In this document: in pieces, positions 6,006-7,478 of the stretch
Numbering within the stretch: position 1 is the stretch's first letter
Layout: every line of letters begins with the position of its first letter
NCBI GenBank assembly: GCA_003353825.1
Contig: PIVW01000292.1
Span: 1 to 7,478 of the forward strand
Length of the DNA: 7,478 nucleotides
DNA from: Chloroflexota bacterium
GTDB taxonomy: Bacteria > Chloroflexota > Anaerolineae > J102
Direction: 5' to 3'
Made by a program: the position numbers and the translations under genes
Notes under the pieces: generated by a model
What the model saw: only the letters and a program-made list of their open reading frames with translations
The model's database searches: none
What the model was told of the DNA's origin: nothing

Positions 6006-6401
6006 TCAGGCAATAGCGGCCAAGGCGTCAGATAAGCGCTCGGTCGCTTCGTTTGCCAGAGGTGTCAAGTCGGCATTGCCCGTGAATGACATCATCTGGC
6101 CGGGATCAATCACACTGATGGTGCAAGTGTTGTTCAGATTATCATAAACGATGACATTGCAGGGCAGCAGCAGTCCGATTTGTTCTTCTGCTTGCAGTGC
6201 CTGATGTGCAAGATGGGGGTTGCACGCGCCCAAAATGGCATAAGGGCGAAAATCGACATCAAGTTTGTTGCGCAGAGTTGCCTTCACATCTATGGTCGTG
6301 AGGATACCGAAACCCTGAGTTTTTAGTGAATCGGTGATGGCTGCAATTGCGTCTTCATAGGGTAGATCTACGATTTTACTGAATCCGTACTGATTACTCA
6401 T
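6006..6401 (-). CDS. DUF302 family protein
   Basis: The 131-residue protein matches DUF302 along its whole length. The key blocks are Y-A-I-L-G-A-C60-N-P-H-L-A-H-Q-A-L and I-G-L-L-L-P-C81-N-V-I-V-Y-D, the paired G-A-C-N-P and L-P-C-N signatures of the family. There is no signal peptide or membrane segment, so it is probably cytosolic. The biochemical function of DUF302 is not established. Members often sit near redox or metal-related genes, and the two conserved cysteines would suit thiol or metal chemistry (inference). The ATG at 6401 is supported by AGGAG six bases upstream. The ABC ATPase gene lies 111 bp upstream on the same strand, so co-transcription is possible. Confidence 0.9.
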   Translation of the reverse strand: MSNQYGFSKIVDLPYEDAIAAITDSLKTQGFGILTTIDVKATLRNKLDVDFRPYAILGACNPHLAHQALQAEEQIGLLLPCNVIVYDNLNNTCTISVIDPGQMMSFTGNADLTPLANEATERLSDALAAIA

Positions 6402-6407
6402 GATTTG

Positions 6408-6412
6408 CTCCT
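6408..6412 (-). promoter_or_regulatory. Shine-Dalgarno of the DUF302 gene
   Basis: AGGAG on the minus strand, six bases before the ATG, fixes the start. Confidence 0.75.
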
Positions 6413-6512
6413 GGTTCGCTGATAAAGTCTGTCGAATACCTGAATCGCATTGATCACCGGATCAAAACTTCTTTGTATTCGCTATATTCAGATGCGCAAC
6501 CCTAGCGCCCGG

Positions 6513-7292
6513 TTACATAGCGGCGGCTATCGTCATATCATGGTCGATGGCCTGCCGTACTTTCCGTACGAATTCCAGATAATCTGGGTCAGTCAGGAGC
6601 GCCTCGGTACGGGGATGGGGAAGGGGGATAGGGATCTCAGATTGGATTGTCCCCGGCCGCCGTGACAGCACCAATACCCGGTGTGACAAAAACACAGCTT
6701 CGTTGATGGCGTGCGTGACCATGAAAATGGTCTGGTTCTGTAGCTGTTGGATACGCAGTAACTCGCGATTCAAGTGTTCGCGCGTGATGGCGTCCAAGGC
6801 GCCGAAAGGCTCATCAAGCAGGAGGATTTCCGGATCCTGGGCCAGGGTTCTGGCAATGGCTGCGCGTTGTTGCATGCCACCGGACAGTTGACGCGGGTAA
6901 TGAAATTCGAATCCCCCTAACCCGACCATGGTGATCAAGTCTCCGGCAATTTTATGGCGAGCATGTTTACTTTTCCCTTCCAATTCCAGTGGTAGTGCTA
7001 CATTGTCAATCACGGTGCGCCAGGGCATGAGGTTGATATTCTGAAAGACAATGCCCACGCGCGGGCTGGGTCGTAAAACGGGGCGACCCTCTAACTCGAT
7101 ACGACCGCTCGAGGGTTTTAGTAGACCGGCTATGATCCGTAACAGTGTCGATTTTCCCCCACCGCTTGGCCCCACCATACACACAAATTCCCCGCGCTGC
7201 ACTTCAAACGATAAGTCGTGCAGCGCGTGTAAGGGATCGGCAGGATCACCGTAGTTCTTTGAGACACGGTGCAACCCCAAAAGCGGGATCAT
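6513..7292 (-). CDS. ABC transporter ATP-binding protein, NitT/TauT/SsuB type
   Basis: This 259-residue cytoplasmic ATPase powers an importer. All nucleotide-binding motifs are intact: Walker A G-P-S-G-G-G-K-S-T (41-49), Q-loop Gln84 in V-F-Q-N, signature L-S-G-G-M-Q-Q-R (136-143), Walker B I-L-L-L-D-E (156-161), D-loop G-A-L-D (164-167) and switch His194. The block L-M-P-W-R-T-V-I-D-N-V (88-98) and T-H-A-I-N-E-A-V (193-200) are typical of the nitrate/sulfonate/taurine subfamily (SsuB, TauB, NrtD). The length is normal for the group. Its ATG overlaps the TGA of the upstream binding-protein gene, which shows translational coupling and a shared operon. The substrate cannot be read from the ATPase: sulfonates, taurine, nitrate, pyrimidine precursors and riboflavin all use this class. 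No permease gene lies on the downstream side within the window. Confidence 0.93.
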   Translation of the reverse strand: MIPLLGLHRVSKNYGDPADPLHALHDLSFEVQRGEFVCMVGPSGGGKSTLLRIIAGLLKPSSGRIELEGRPVLRPSPRVGIVFQNINLMPWRTVIDNVALPLELEGKSKHARHKIAGDLITMVGLGGFEFHYPRQLSGGMQQRAAIARTLAQDPEILLLDEPFGALDAITREHLNRELLRIQQLQNQTIFMVTHAINEAVFLSHRVLVLSRRPGTIQSEIPIPLPHPRTEALLTDPDYLEFVRKVRQAIDHDMTIAAAM

Positions 7293-7478
7293 TGGCTATT
7301 CACAGTCTCTACAAAGTCATTGGTCCAAATGCCTTCTGTGTCCACAGGGCGATCGATGATACCCGCCTCGTGCATGAATGCTGCTGTACTGGGCCATATT
7401 TCGGGATCAGATAAGCCCAGGGCGCTGTCAGAGGGTGGGGTCCAGAATTCGAAAGAAGCGTCGTAGATAGCACCATTG
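7289..7478 (-). CDS. ABC transporter substrate-binding protein, NMT1/SsuA-like (C-terminal part)
   Basis: The last 62 codons run in from the window edge and end with TGA at 7289-7291, overlapping the ATPase start (ATGA). The peptide includes F-E-F-W, G-L-S-D-P-E-I-W, F-M-H-E-A-G-I-I-D-R-P-V-D and W-T-N-D-F-V. This is the usual C-terminus of NMT1/THI5-like and SsuA/TauA binding proteins, where a short helix with M-x-x-x-G-L/I-I is followed by a Y/W-T-N-x-F-V end. The protein would capture the ligand outside the membrane and deliver it to the permease. Its start, signal sequence and ligand pocket lie outside the window. The frame was derived from the reverse complement by hand. Confidence 0.75.
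   Translation of the reverse strand, partial: NGAIYDASFEFWTPPSDSALGLSDPEIWPSTAAFMHEAGIIDRPVDTEGIWTNDFVETVNSQ

Noticed and set aside
5950..6147. Plus-strand open frame after the protease
   Set aside because: It begins inside the terminator hairpin and runs antisense to the DUF302 gene.
6440..6480. Small hairpin TGATC-CGGT-GATCA between the ATPase and DUF302 genes
   Set aside because: The five-base stem is too weak for a terminator and lacks a T tract after it; it does not establish separate transcription.

Overview
The window most resembles a chromosomal segment of a Chloroflexota bacterium (Anaerolineae/Caldilineae-like). This is an inference from three traits: a large secreted protein with a Thr-Pro 'TPT' linker, a C-terminal F-L-P-S-L-V ending like the Y/F-L-P-L-V tails I recall from Chloroflexota exoproteins, and an FG-GAP/VCBS remnant of a type frequent there. 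No rRNA, tRNA, CRISPR array or intact transposase was seen. Base composition is moderate and the sequence alone cannot fix the species.

Layout, left to right. Positions 1-338 hold only the broken tail of an FG-GAP/VCBS-type secreted protein (177-290). A two-domain GNAT acetyltransferase follows (339-1190, +). The 819-bp gap to the next gene carries no convincing gene but is rich in inverted repeats: a 122-bp MITE-like unit with perfect 17-bp inverted ends (1431-1552) and a longer degenerate hairpin element with TGTCA...TGACA ends (1724-1868). Then comes an OsmC-family protein (2010-2438, +) with a strong Shine-Dalgarno and its own terminator. A 430-bp spacer holds another inverted repeat (2523-2606) and candidate promoters. 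It leads into a 1011-residue secreted protein (2869-5904, +) with a metzincin-type zinc-protease motif, a CARDB-like domain and C-terminal Ig/FN3-like domains. A strong hairpin terminator (5941-5992) separates it from the convergent minus-strand genes.

On the minus strand, reading right to left, the end of a periplasmic/lipoprotein-type substrate-binding protein (7289-7478, partial) overlaps by ATGA with a NitT/TauT/SsuB-class ABC ATPase (6513-7292). A DUF302 protein (6006-6401) follows after 111 bp. The binding protein and ATPase clearly form one uptake operon. The DUF302 gene may be read from it or from its own start.

The plus-strand genes look like independent transcription units rather than one pathway. 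The most interesting items are the secreted metalloprotease, whose metzincin motif has Asp where Gly is usual and Leu where the Met-turn Met is expected, and the cluster of three unrelated palindromic elements between 1431 and 2606.
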